From contig NZ_JAVDDT010000011.1 of NCBI RefSeq assembly GCF_030848495.1, forward strand, positions 1 through 64,000: 64,000 nt of DNA, given 5' to 3'. The DNA is from Natronospira bacteriovora (GTDB lineage: Bacteria; Pseudomonadota; Gammaproteobacteria; Natronospirales; Natronospiraceae). Shown piece after piece: positions 26,438 to 34,251 of this stretch; position 1 is the stretch's first letter, and each line of letters starts with the position of its first letter. The position numbers and the translations under genes are program-made. Below the pieces are notes generated by a model. It ran no database searches. It had not been told where the DNA came from and was given only the letters and a program-made list of their open reading frames with translations.

Positions 26438-28867
26438 ATGAACTCATCACGCTCTGAGCAAACATCACGCATGCAACGCTTCGCCCTCTTCGCCACCACC
26501 CTGCTCTTCTCCGGCACCAGCCTTGCCGCCGTACCGATCATTCAGCCCGGCGCCCCCGGCCAGGCCAGCAAGGAAGTCAGTGCCGAAGAGGCCCGCAGTC
26601 TGGCCAGCATCCAGTACGTGGAAGCCGATGTCCGTTTCATGCAGGACATGATCGTGCATCACTGGCAAGCGGTGGACATGTCCGAGCTGGCCGATGAGCG
26701 CAGTTCAAACCAGGAGATCCGGGATCTGGCCGGCCGAATCCTGGCCTCCCAGAAGGATGAAATCGACTTCATGCAGGAATGGCTTCGGGAGCGCAATGAA
26801 GCGGTACCCGGCCGCCACGATCACCATGGCCATGATCATGCTCACCATGACATGGCCGGCATGGCGTCCCCGGAAAAGATGGAGACCCTGGCCGACTCCC
26901 GGGGCAATGATTTCGATCGCCTCTTCCTGCAGTTGATGATCGAGCATCACAAGGGCGCGCTGGAGATGGTCGAGACGCTGCTGCGTCAGCCCGGCTCGGC
27001 CCAGGATATGGTGATGTTCGAGTTCGCCAATGACGTCACCAACGATCAGGATGCGGAGATCGACCGCATGACCCAATTGCTGGCGGGCCTGTCCACCGAC
27101 CCCCGCGTGGGTCTGGCCGCCGGCTTCAAGGATGCCGGCGAAGCGATCTGGAACATGGAGCACCTGGCCAACGTGCCGCGTCCCCCCGGCTTTTATAACC
27201 CGGACAACCCCGCGGGCCTGCCCATGAGCCGTCTGCGTGAACTGGCCGGCGAGGAACCCAGCGAAAGCGACGAGAAGATGGAAGGACGGCGCTCCCTGCT
27301 GAGCTTCGTCAATTCCGATATCGCCTTTGCCGGCGACAAGGTCATTGCCGGCAACTACCACGGCTTCAACATCTACGACATGGCCAACGGTGACACGCCG
27401 GAGCTGATCACCTCCGTGGTCTGCCCCGGCGGCCAGGGTGATGTATCGGTCACGGGTGATTTCCTGATCATGTCCGTGGAGCAGCCCCGCGGTCGCCTGG
27501 ATTGCGGCCTCCAGGGCGTGGCCGGTGACGTCAGCGAGGATCGTTTCCGTGGCCTGCGCATCTTCGACATCAGCGACATTCGCCGCCCGCAACAGGTGGG
27601 CGCGGTGCAGACCTGCCGCGGATCCCACACCCATACCATCGTCTCCGATCATCAGGACGGCCGCATCATCGTCTACAACTCGGCCACCAGCTTCGTGCGT
27701 GATGACGAGGAGCTGCCAGGCTGTTCCGACAAGCCGCCCCATCGTGACGGCCAGACCGCTCTCTTCCGCATCGACATCATCGAAATCCCGGTTGATGATC
27801 CGGCCGCGGCGCGCATCGTCAACAGCCCCTTCGTGTTCGCCGACAGCGAGACCGGCGCGCCCGATGGCCTCTGGGACGGCGGCGATCACGGTGATGGCAC
27901 CCAGCGCACCCGGGCCACGGACCACTGCCATGACATCACGGTCTTCCCGGCCCTCAACATCGCCGCCGGAGCCTGTGCCGGCAACGGCATCCTGTTCGAC
28001 ATCACGGATCCCATCAATCCGGTGCGCATGGATGAAGTGACCGACCCGGGCTTCGCCTACTGGCATTCGGCCACCTTCAACAATGCCGGTGACAAGGTCA
28101 TCTTCACCGATGAATGGGGCGGCGGCACCCGCCCCCGCTGCCGGGCCTCGGACCCGCTGCACTGGGGTGCCAATGCCATCTATGACATCGTCGATGGCAA
28201 GCTGGAGTTCCGCAGCTATTACAAGATGCCCGCCCCCCAGACCGAGCAGGAAAACTGCGTGGCCCACAACGGCTCCATCGTGCCCATGCCCGGTCGCGAT
28301 CTCTTCGTTCAGGCCTGGTACCAGGGGGGTATTTCGGTAAAGGATTTCAGCGATGCCGGGAATCCGAGGGAAATTGCCTTCTTCGATCGCGGCCCCATTG
28401 ACGAGGAAGAGCTGGTCACGGGCGGCTACTGGTCGGCCTATTGGCACCAGGGACGCATCTACGGCACCGAGATGGCTCGGGGCCTGGATGTCTTCCGCCT
28501 GACCGTCAGTGACGAGCTGAGCGAAAACGAGCTGGCCGCCGCCAAGCTGGCCGGTGACCGGGTGTTCAACCCCCAGAAGCAGCGCCAGATTGACTGGCCG
28601 GCCGAACCGGTGGTCGCCCGCGCCTACCTGGATCAGCTCAGCCGTGGCGAAACCCTCAAAGGAGACCGCCTGGCCGAGCTGAGTGGTCTGGTGGACCGTA
28701 GTGAGCAGGCGCTGTCCGCTGATGGTAACGACCGCCGTCTGGCACGCAGCCTGCGCAGCAACGGCCGCGACCTTCGTCGGGAGGCGCGCAACCACGAGGG
28801 CATGGACAGACGGCGCCTCGAGGAACTGGCGGATACCCTCGCCGGTCTCTCCCGCCAGCTGCGATAA
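26438..28867 (+). CDS. exported DUF305 plus LVIVD-repeat protein
   Basis: About 809 residues; the start is uncertain (26381, 26438 or 26471 all lead into the same signal peptide FALFATTLLFSGTSLAA). The first third is a DUF305 domain with paired motifs MIVHHWQAVDM and MIEHHKGALEM, joined by a His-rich linker (RHDHHGHDHAHHDMAGM) that could bind metal. The remainder is an LVIVD-type propeller (GFNIYDMANGDTPELITSVV, LRIFDISDIRRPQQVGAV, GISVKDFSDAGNPREIAFF) and a helical C-terminal tail. DUF305 proteins are often near copper-resistance genes. No enzymatic activity is established. A strong terminator follows. Confidence 0.82.
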   Translation: MNSSRSEQTSRMQRFALFATTLLFSGTSLAAVPIIQPGAPGQASKEVSAEEARSLASIQYVEADVRFMQDMIVHHWQAVDMSELADERSSNQEIRDLAGRILASQKDEIDFMQEWLRERNEAVPGRHDHHGHDHAHHDMAGMASPEKMETLADSRGNDFDRLFLQLMIEHHKGALEMVETLLRQPGSAQDMVMFEFANDVTNDQDAEIDRMTQLLAGLSTDPRVGLAAGFKDAGEAIWNMEHLANVPRPPGFYNPDNPAGLPMSRLRELAGEEPSESDEKMEGRRSLLSFVNSDIAFAGDKVIAGNYHGFNIYDMANGDTPELITSVVCPGGQGDVSVTGDFLIMSVEQPRGRLDCGLQGVAGDVSEDRFRGLRIFDISDIRRPQQVGAVQTCRGSHTHTIVSDHQDGRIIVYNSATSFVRDDEELPGCSDKPPHRDGQTALFRIDIIEIPVDDPAAARIVNSPFVFADSETGAPDGLWDGGDHGDGTQRTRATDHCHDITVFPALNIAAGACAGNGILFDITDPINPVRMDEVTDPGFAYWHSATFNNAGDKVIFTDEWGGGTRPRCRASDPLHWGANAIYDIVDGKLEFRSYYKMPAPQTEQENCVAHNGSIVPMPGRDLFVQAWYQGGISVKDFSDAGNPREIAFFDRGPIDEEELVTGGYWSAYWHQGRIYGTEMARGLDVFRLTVSDELSENELAAAKLAGDRVFNPQKQRQIDWPAEPVVARAYLDQLSRGETLKGDRLAELSGLVDRSEQALSADGNDRRLARSLRSNGRDLRREARNHEGMDRRRLEELADTLAGLSRQLR

Positions 28868-28893
28868 GCCCCGGCTCGATCAAGGCCATTGCA

Positions 28894-28924
28894 GGCCCGG
28901 CTCCCAGGAGCCGGGCCTTTTTTG
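28894..28924 (+). terminator. Rho-independent terminator
   Basis: GGCCCGGCTC (28894-28903) and GAGCCGGGCC (28908-28917) form a perfect 10-bp stem with loop CCAG, followed by six T residues. Confidence 0.95.
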
Positions 28925-29104
28925 TTCCCCAATCCATGCCTCCCCGGCACACCAAGCGTCCGTATCCGACAGCCAGGATCCAAATTGCCGACAAGCGCTG
29001 TCGGTGACGACCTACAGCTGCTGACGCCGGCTGCCGACGGTAGCCACAGCGCCCCCGGCCTAAGCTTGCGACTCATCAAAGCCCCGGGAAGGAGGAATGC
29101 TGTC

Positions 29105-29485
29105 ATGGTCAACACGGATTATCCGGAAGTCTTCAATCGCCTGATTGCCAGGCACGGTCACGGCAAGGTGCGCTACCTGGAACTGAGCCGGAAGGACGAG
29201 ATGTATCAATTGCGCGGCCTGGTGGACAGCCAGTGGAAATCCCTGGTGGTGGATCAGCGGGAGGCGGCACGCATCTGGACCTGGGCCACGGATCGCATCG
29301 CATCGCGTCATGCGGTGTTCGGCAATATTCAGCAGCGGGAACGACTGCCGGCGATCGAAATCGTGGGTCGCCTGGGTGGTCACCGCCAGGTCAGTCGCCT
29401 GAAATTGCGCTGGCGGGCGCGACCGGTTGAGCGTCTTGCCTCTTCCGGCACCCTGACCATGCGCATGAAGGATCTGGCCGCCTGA
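29105..29485 (+). CDS. small orphan protein, PulE/GspE N2-like domain (paralogue of 5859-6260)
   Basis: 126 residues; the ATG follows AAGGAGG. Paralogue of the product of 5859-6260, with the shared pattern RYLEL-x-R, Q-L-x-G/A-L-V, S-x-W-x-x-L-x-V, IWxWAxxRI and a final GTLTMRM strand. Like its relative it resembles the non-catalytic N2 domain of secretion ATPases but has no nucleotide-binding domain. No signal peptide or membrane segment. Its neighbours give no clue. The conserved R/K-Y-L-E-L and W residues mark it as a real family rather than a chance open frame. Confidence 0.7.
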   Translation: MVNTDYPEVFNRLIARHGHGKVRYLELSRKDEMYQLRGLVDSQWKSLVVDQREAARIWTWATDRIASRHAVFGNIQQRERLPAIEIVGRLGGHRQVSRLKLRWRARPVERLASSGTLTMRMKDLAA

Positions 29486-29495
29486 TGAGGGCGGC

Positions 29496-31688
29496 TCAGA
29501 TCTGCCAGGCGTAGCTCATCTTGACGAAGATTCGCTGAGCATCACGGCTCAACGCCTCCCGGCTGGCGCCACTGCGGCGATCCGAGTATCCGGCAATGAA
29601 CTCCGTTCTTGGATCCAGGCGCCAGGTAAAGGTGAGCTGGTTGGCCCAGATGACCTCGTCCTCACCCATGCCGTCCGGGTACAGGCTGGCGTCACGCTCG
29701 ATATCGGCCCACTGGGAGATAAGCCGCAGGGAAGTACGCAGGCCCGGATACCAGCCGGCGCGCAACTCCCGGGTCGAGGCGGTGAACAGGCGGCCTTCAT
29801 CGACATCCAGTATTTCACGCTGATAGCGCAGATCCAGCTCCAGATGGCGGCCGATGTCGGCTCGCAGTCTGGGTGCAAAGCGCCGTGACTCACCGGCGCG
29901 CAGACCAACGAAATCAATCTGATCCCCGCCATCGGCTTCCGCTTCCAGACGCAGACCACGGATTGGCTCGTACTGGACGCGGGTGAACCAGCGTTCACCG
30001 TCAAATCGCTGCCCACCCTGCCACTGCTCGAACCGGCTGCTCGCCACCGTCAGGCGTGACTGGCGCTGCCCCTGCAGGGCAAGTTGCAGTTCGTCATCGC
30101 GAAGCAGGCGCTGATCGTCCACCAGGCTGTCGCGGCGACGGTGCTGTACACGCAGATCCGCTTCGGTGAGAAAGCCACTGCCATCCCCGAACCAGCGGGT
30201 CCCCGCCCAGGCCGAGTTTTCCTCGATGCCGGTCTGGGGCATGAAGCCTAGATCGGCACGAAATTCGGCATCCCGGTGATCATGACTGAGGCCGGCATAA
30301 ACATTGCGGCGCTCATGCTGGTAGTTGAGGTAACGTGCCTGGCCTTCTTCCGGCTCGGGCCCGTTGTCCTCACCCAGGCCGTCACGGGTCTCGCTGCGGG
30401 CCCATTGGTAGCGCAGGGTGTCACGGCGGCTGGGCCGGAACTGACCGTCCAGCGACACCACATTGTTCTCGTAATCCTCGGCCGTGCGCCGGGTCAGCAG
30501 CAGACCGACGCCGGAATCCCGCAACACATCCCGCCGCAGACGAAAGGCCGTCGATTCGCTCTCCTGATCCAGGCGCAGGAATTCCGCCGACTCGGGCCCC
30601 GGCCGGATCAGATTCAGCTGGCGATCACGTACATGGAACAGGCCGACAGCCTGGGCACCCAGCTGCCCGGCCAGCTTGAGCCCGGCGGAGGGTTCGATGA
30701 GATTGCGTGTCTGGACCGATTCCATGGGCGTCTGAAAGACATCCGCCGACTCCTGAAAGAAGGGCCGACGTTCCTGGCGCTGGATGCCAAAGGGCTGGTT
30801 GATGTCCAGCTCCAGGGGATCCACCGCCACCTGGGAGAAATCCGGATTGACGGTACCGGTCAGGGTCAGGCTGGGCGTCAGCGCCCACTGGGCGGTGACC
30901 CCGAGATTGCTGTCCTGCTCACGGACCTGGCCGTCACCCGTTTCAGCCGGGAAGCGGCGTTCCCCCAGGGAAAGTTCGGGAGTGAGCTCCAGGCGACTGC
31001 CACTGCGGGTGCCGGCAAATCCGTCCACCGGGCGCACCTGACAGAGATAGCAGTCATTGCCCCGCTCCAGGGGGCTGAGCGCGAAACGCCGGCTGTGCTC
31101 CCGGTTGTAGAAGCGCACCAGGTCCAGTCCCCAGGTCATCGCCTTATCGCTGGCCGGAAAACGCAGGCTGCTGAAGGGAATGGCGATCTCCACCTCGTAG
31201 CCGTCGTCGGTGATTCGGCCCGCGGAGTCCCAGATGAAGCCGTAACTGCTGTCCTCGGTGCCGGCCAGCTCATTGATGAAGAGATCCGCCTGCACTCCGA
31301 GGGGATTGACGAACAGCTGATAGCCCCGGCGCTGGCCACCATAGGGATCCAGTGTGATGGAGACCAGATCGTCGCCGAAGATGTCATCCCGCTCCCGGAA
31401 ATAGGCACGTATGCGGGAAGGATCGGGGTCATGGGCGCGAAAGGCCACATAGAGATGTGTATCGCTGTGAATCAGCCAGGCCTGGGTGTGCAGGGGCGCG
31501 GGCGTGTTCTCGCCCGGGCGGGTTTCGTAGGGCAGCTCGAATTCCGCCGCCTTCGACCACACCGCTTCGTCCAGGCGACCGTCCACCACAATGGTTTCGT
31601 CAGTGTGGGGGATGAAGGGGCGCTCCGCGGCCAGCGCCGTCGGGCCAATCAGCAGAACAAGCAACAGCAAGCCAAGCGAATGCCGCAC
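29496..31688 (-). CDS. CBM9/DUF5916 outer-membrane protein
   Basis: 730 residues with a signal peptide (LLLLVLLIGPTALAAE). Residues about 25-215 form a family 9 carbohydrate-binding-like domain: DETIVVDGRLDEAVWSKA, LYVAFRAHDPDPSRIRAYFR, DDLVSITLDPYGGQRRGYQL. The rest is the DUF5916 region, predicted beta-barrel with many aromatic strands, ending in VKMSYAWQI. Such proteins are common in proteolytic and polymer-degrading bacteria, but the ligand is unknown. The 156 bases upstream (31689-31844) show no clear promoter. Confidence 0.85.
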   Translation of the reverse strand: MRHSLGLLLLVLLIGPTALAAERPFIPHTDETIVVDGRLDEAVWSKAAEFELPYETRPGENTPAPLHTQAWLIHSDTHLYVAFRAHDPDPSRIRAYFRERDDIFGDDLVSITLDPYGGQRRGYQLFVNPLGVQADLFINELAGTEDSSYGFIWDSAGRITDDGYEVEIAIPFSSLRFPASDKAMTWGLDLVRFYNREHSRRFALSPLERGNDCYLCQVRPVDGFAGTRSGSRLELTPELSLGERRFPAETGDGQVREQDSNLGVTAQWALTPSLTLTGTVNPDFSQVAVDPLELDINQPFGIQRQERRPFFQESADVFQTPMESVQTRNLIEPSAGLKLAGQLGAQAVGLFHVRDRQLNLIRPGPESAEFLRLDQESESTAFRLRRDVLRDSGVGLLLTRRTAEDYENNVVSLDGQFRPSRRDTLRYQWARSETRDGLGEDNGPEPEEGQARYLNYQHERRNVYAGLSHDHRDAEFRADLGFMPQTGIEENSAWAGTRWFGDGSGFLTEADLRVQHRRRDSLVDDQRLLRDDELQLALQGQRQSRLTVASSRFEQWQGGQRFDGERWFTRVQYEPIRGLRLEAEADGGDQIDFVGLRAGESRRFAPRLRADIGRHLELDLRYQREILDVDEGRLFTASTRELRAGWYPGLRTSLRLISQWADIERDASLYPDGMGEDEVIWANQLTFTWRLDPRTEFIAGYSDRRSGASREALSRDAQRIFVKMSYAWQI

Positions 31689-31844
31689 GACGGTCTCCAG
31701 GGCCGGATGGTCGGGAGGGGCGGACTGCCCGAAGGGGGCAGTACGGTACCGCTCGTCGCCTGAAGTCTCAAGGGATAAGCCGACGGGCTGTCACGGCAAG
31801 GGGACGGATGGCCGATACGGTCGCGAGCCAGAGGCCTGAACGGC

Positions 31845-32888
31845 TCAGAACGCCCAGGTCAGCACGGGGAAGACCACCGGGCCTTCCGCGGGCAGATCCA
31901 TGCCGGGCTCACGGCGCAGGTTGAGGACGCCAAGCTGCACGCCCCGCAGTGAACCGGCATAGTTGACCAGGCCCAGCTGCAGGCCCGCCAGGTCCCGGGC
32001 GTAGTTGACCACGCCCGCCTGCAGGCCACTGTGGCCGGCATGGTTGATGTTGACCAGACCGAACTGGCCGGCAAAGGCGTGACTGCCATGGGCGCGGTTG
32101 AGGCCACCCAGCTGGAAGCCGCCCAGTTTGCCATCGATACGATTGAAGGCGCCCAGCTGGGCGCCGGCCACATCGGCACCGCCCCGGTTGATGACCCCCA
32201 GCTGCAGGCCCGTCAGGGAACCGCCGGTGACATTGATACCCCCGATACCGATGCCGGACAGGGCGCCACCACGGATGTTGACCCCGCCCAGTTCCAGGCC
32301 ACGTGCATCCTGCCCACCCAGATTGAAGACGCCGAAACGCAGGCCCGTGTGTTCCCCACCGGCGATGTTGAGCACGCCCAGGTCAATGCCAGCACCGTCC
32401 TCGCCGGTGATGTTGAGCAGGCCCAGGCGAGCACCCATCTGCTGCTCGCCGGCAATATTGATCAAGCCGAAGCCCAGACCCCGGGCATTGTCACCGGCCA
32501 GGTTGATCAACCCCAGCTCGAGGCTGTTGCTGTCGTCACCGGCCACGTTGATCAGGCCCAGCGCCAGCCCGCCGCGGCTGTCGCCACTGAGGTTGATCAG
32601 GCCGAACTGACCGCCCACGGCCGAGCCGCCCACCGCGTTGATACCGCCAAACTGCAGGCCGCGCAGCTCCCCATCCAGGCGGTTCACCGCAAAGGGCATA
32701 CCCAGATCCACACCGTAGAGGTTGCGGTTACGGGCGTAGAGCAGATTGAGGCGAATGACATGGATGTCTTCGTCGGCGGCCGGATACTGGGCGGGCTCAT
32801 AAATGGCAATACCCGGCTTGGCCTGGGCCGTGCCCATGACGAAAACGATCAGAACAACCATCCAAGCAAGCCGACTCACGCTGCGCAT
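31845..32888 (-). CDS. LGLxN surface-repeat protein (LA_2272-like)
   Basis: 347 residues from the second of two adjacent ATGs, 5 bases after GAGGT. After a signal peptide (LAWMVVLIVFVMGTAQAK) and about 60 residues, nearly all of the protein is a run of roughly 20-residue repeats of the form GLxLGLINxAGDxxxG, about fourteen copies (GGLALGLINVAGDDSN, NSLELGLINLAGDNAR, TGLQLGVINRGGADVA). The regular glycine and hydrophobic spacing predicts a right-handed beta-helix or a barrel-associated sheet on the surface. The family is known from Leptospira LA_2272-like proteins; its function is not. Confidence 0.78.
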   Translation of the reverse strand: MRSVSRLAWMVVLIVFVMGTAQAKPGIAIYEPAQYPAADEDIHVIRLNLLYARNRNLYGVDLGMPFAVNRLDGELRGLQFGGINAVGGSAVGGQFGLINLSGDSRGGLALGLINVAGDDSNSLELGLINLAGDNARGLGFGLINIAGEQQMGARLGLLNITGEDGAGIDLGVLNIAGGEHTGLRFGVFNLGGQDARGLELGGVNIRGGALSGIGIGGINVTGGSLTGLQLGVINRGGADVAGAQLGAFNRIDGKLGGFQLGGLNRAHGSHAFAGQFGLVNINHAGHSGLQAGVVNYARDLAGLQLGLVNYAGSLRGVQLGVLNLRREPGMDLPAEGPVVFPVLTWAF

Positions 32889-33058
32889 CATGCACCTCAA
32901 GCAGGAAACAGAAGGCGCTAGCAGAACGCCTGACAGCGGCAGCAGTCTATTCCCGTGGACACGGCAAATCCAGTGCCTGAACCACAACGATCCGGCTTGG
33001 CGGCAGGTGGACGACAAGCGTAGGATGGAGGCATCAGACCAGGCACAAGGAGGCAGGA

Positions 33059-33532
33059 ATGAAAGGCGACAAGGGCGTACTCGAGTTTCTCAACAAGGCG
33101 CTGCGCAGCGAGCTGACCGCCATCAACCAGTATGTGCTGCACGCCCACCTGCTGGAAGACTGGGGGCTGGATCGGCTGTATCAGATCGGCTTTGCCCACG
33201 CCAAGGATGAAATGCATCACGCCGAAACCATCATCAAGCGCATTCTGTTCCTGGGTGGTCACCCGGAGATGCAGCAACTGGACGACCTGCTCATCGGCAA
33301 GGACGTAAAAGGCATCCTCGAGAATGACCGCAAGGCCGAGGAATACGCCCTGAAACTCTACCGGGAAGCGGCCGCCCACTGCGAGAAGGTGCAGGATTAC
33401 GCCACCCGTGACCTTTTCACCGGCCTGATCACCGACGAAGAGAAACACTTCGACTTCCTGGATACCGAACTTGGCCTGATCGACAAGATGGGGCTGGAGA
33501 ATTACCAGCAGTCACAGGCCCGGGGCGAATAA
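33059..33532 (+). CDS. bfr: bacterioferritin
   Basis: 157 residues, ATG after AAGGAGG. It is colinear with E. coli Bfr. All ferroxidase ligands are present (E18, E51, H54, E94, E127, H130) and so is the haem-ligating M52 (KDEMHHAE). It should form the 24-subunit haem-containing iron store. The gene is transcribed alone, divergent from the LGLxN repeat gene. I see no Fur box or bacterioferritin-associated ferredoxin gene nearby. Confidence 0.97.
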   Translation: MKGDKGVLEFLNKALRSELTAINQYVLHAHLLEDWGLDRLYQIGFAHAKDEMHHAETIIKRILFLGGHPEMQQLDDLLIGKDVKGILENDRKAEEYALKLYREAAAHCEKVQDYATRDLFTGLITDEEKHFDFLDTELGLIDKMGLENYQQSQARGE

Positions 33533-33579
33533 GGTTCGATACGCCTACGCGATAGCCGTGATGCCGGAGATGCGGGCGC

Positions 33580-34059
33580 TCACTCAGGCGGCGGCGATTG
33601 CCGTGGATCCCGATAGGCGGTCAGGGAACGGGCCAGCAATCGCCACTCCCCCTCTCGTTCCACGAAGACACTCAGATAACGGAGCTGAGGGGGAATGGGG
33701 TGACCCATGACCGTACCCTCCACATGCAACAGCCCGGACACCATCGCCGTGTCCCCGTTGCGGGCAAAATAATCATGCTCCACGCGCAGTGACGTGACGG
33801 AAAGATTCTCCGCCGTCGCCAGCACCTCATCCCGCGTCTCGACAATACCGATATCCACGACCAGGGTGTATTCCGGCAAAGTAAGGCGTGAATACAACGT
33901 CACGTCATGATGCAGGATGTAATCCACGAAGCTGTCGTGGTTGAGCGTGGCAAGATGGGCTTCCAACCGGCTATTGTCGTCGGCCGCTACAAGCGGTGAG
34001 GCGCACAGCAGGTAGCCAAGCGACAGCAGGACATACGATTTCCAGCGAATCAGCACCAC
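33580..34059 (-). CDS. exported NTF2-like (DUF4440/SnoaL-type) protein
   Basis: 159 residues, starting at one of two adjacent GTG codons after GGGGAGG; the second (34056) has the better spacing. Signal peptide (YVLLSLGYLLCASPLVAAD). The mature part has the alpha-plus-beta pattern of the NTF2-like fold: LNHDSFVDYILHHDVTLYSR, RDEVLATAENLSVTSLRVEH, DTAMVSGLLHVEG, RYLSVFVEREGEWRLLARSL. No catalytic residues can be assigned. It diverges from the chemoreceptor gene, whose Anr/FNR box lies about 105 bases from this start. Confidence 0.78.
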   Translation of the reverse strand: MVLIRWKSYVLLSLGYLLCASPLVAADDNSRLEAHLATLNHDSFVDYILHHDVTLYSRLTLPEYTLVVDIGIVETRDEVLATAENLSVTSLRVEHDYFARNGDTAMVSGLLHVEGTVMGHPIPPQLRYLSVFVEREGEWRLLARSLTAYRDPRQSPPPE

Positions 34060-34164
34060 AACCTCCCCGACGAGTCATTTCACCACTGGCGGGTATTCAG
34101 CAACGCTCTCACACCGGCTCCGAAAGTATAGATGATGTTTGCGTGGGTGCTATTCCCCCTGCAA

Positions 34165-34204
34165 TTGATCTATGTCAATTACTTCTTGCAGCCGATGGTA
34201 TGCA
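34165..34204 (+). promoter_or_regulatory. Anr/FNR-type box and promoter of the chemoreceptor gene
   Basis: TTGAT-CTAT-GTCAA (34165-34178) is an exact match to the TTGAT-N4-GTCAA consensus of Anr/FNR/Dnr regulators, extended to AATTGAT...GTCAATT. A TATGCA (34199-34204) lies where a -10 should be if the box is centred about 40 bases before transcription start, the class II activation position. The chemoreceptor starts at 34252. Confidence 0.75.
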
Positions 34205-34251
34205 TTTGACGGAATCCCGTCAGCACATCCATTCATCCGGGGGTCAATGAC

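Noticed and set aside
26705-28795. 696-codon open frame opposite the DUF305-LVIVD gene
   Set aside because: No recognisable domain, and the plus-strand gene has signal peptide, motifs and terminator.
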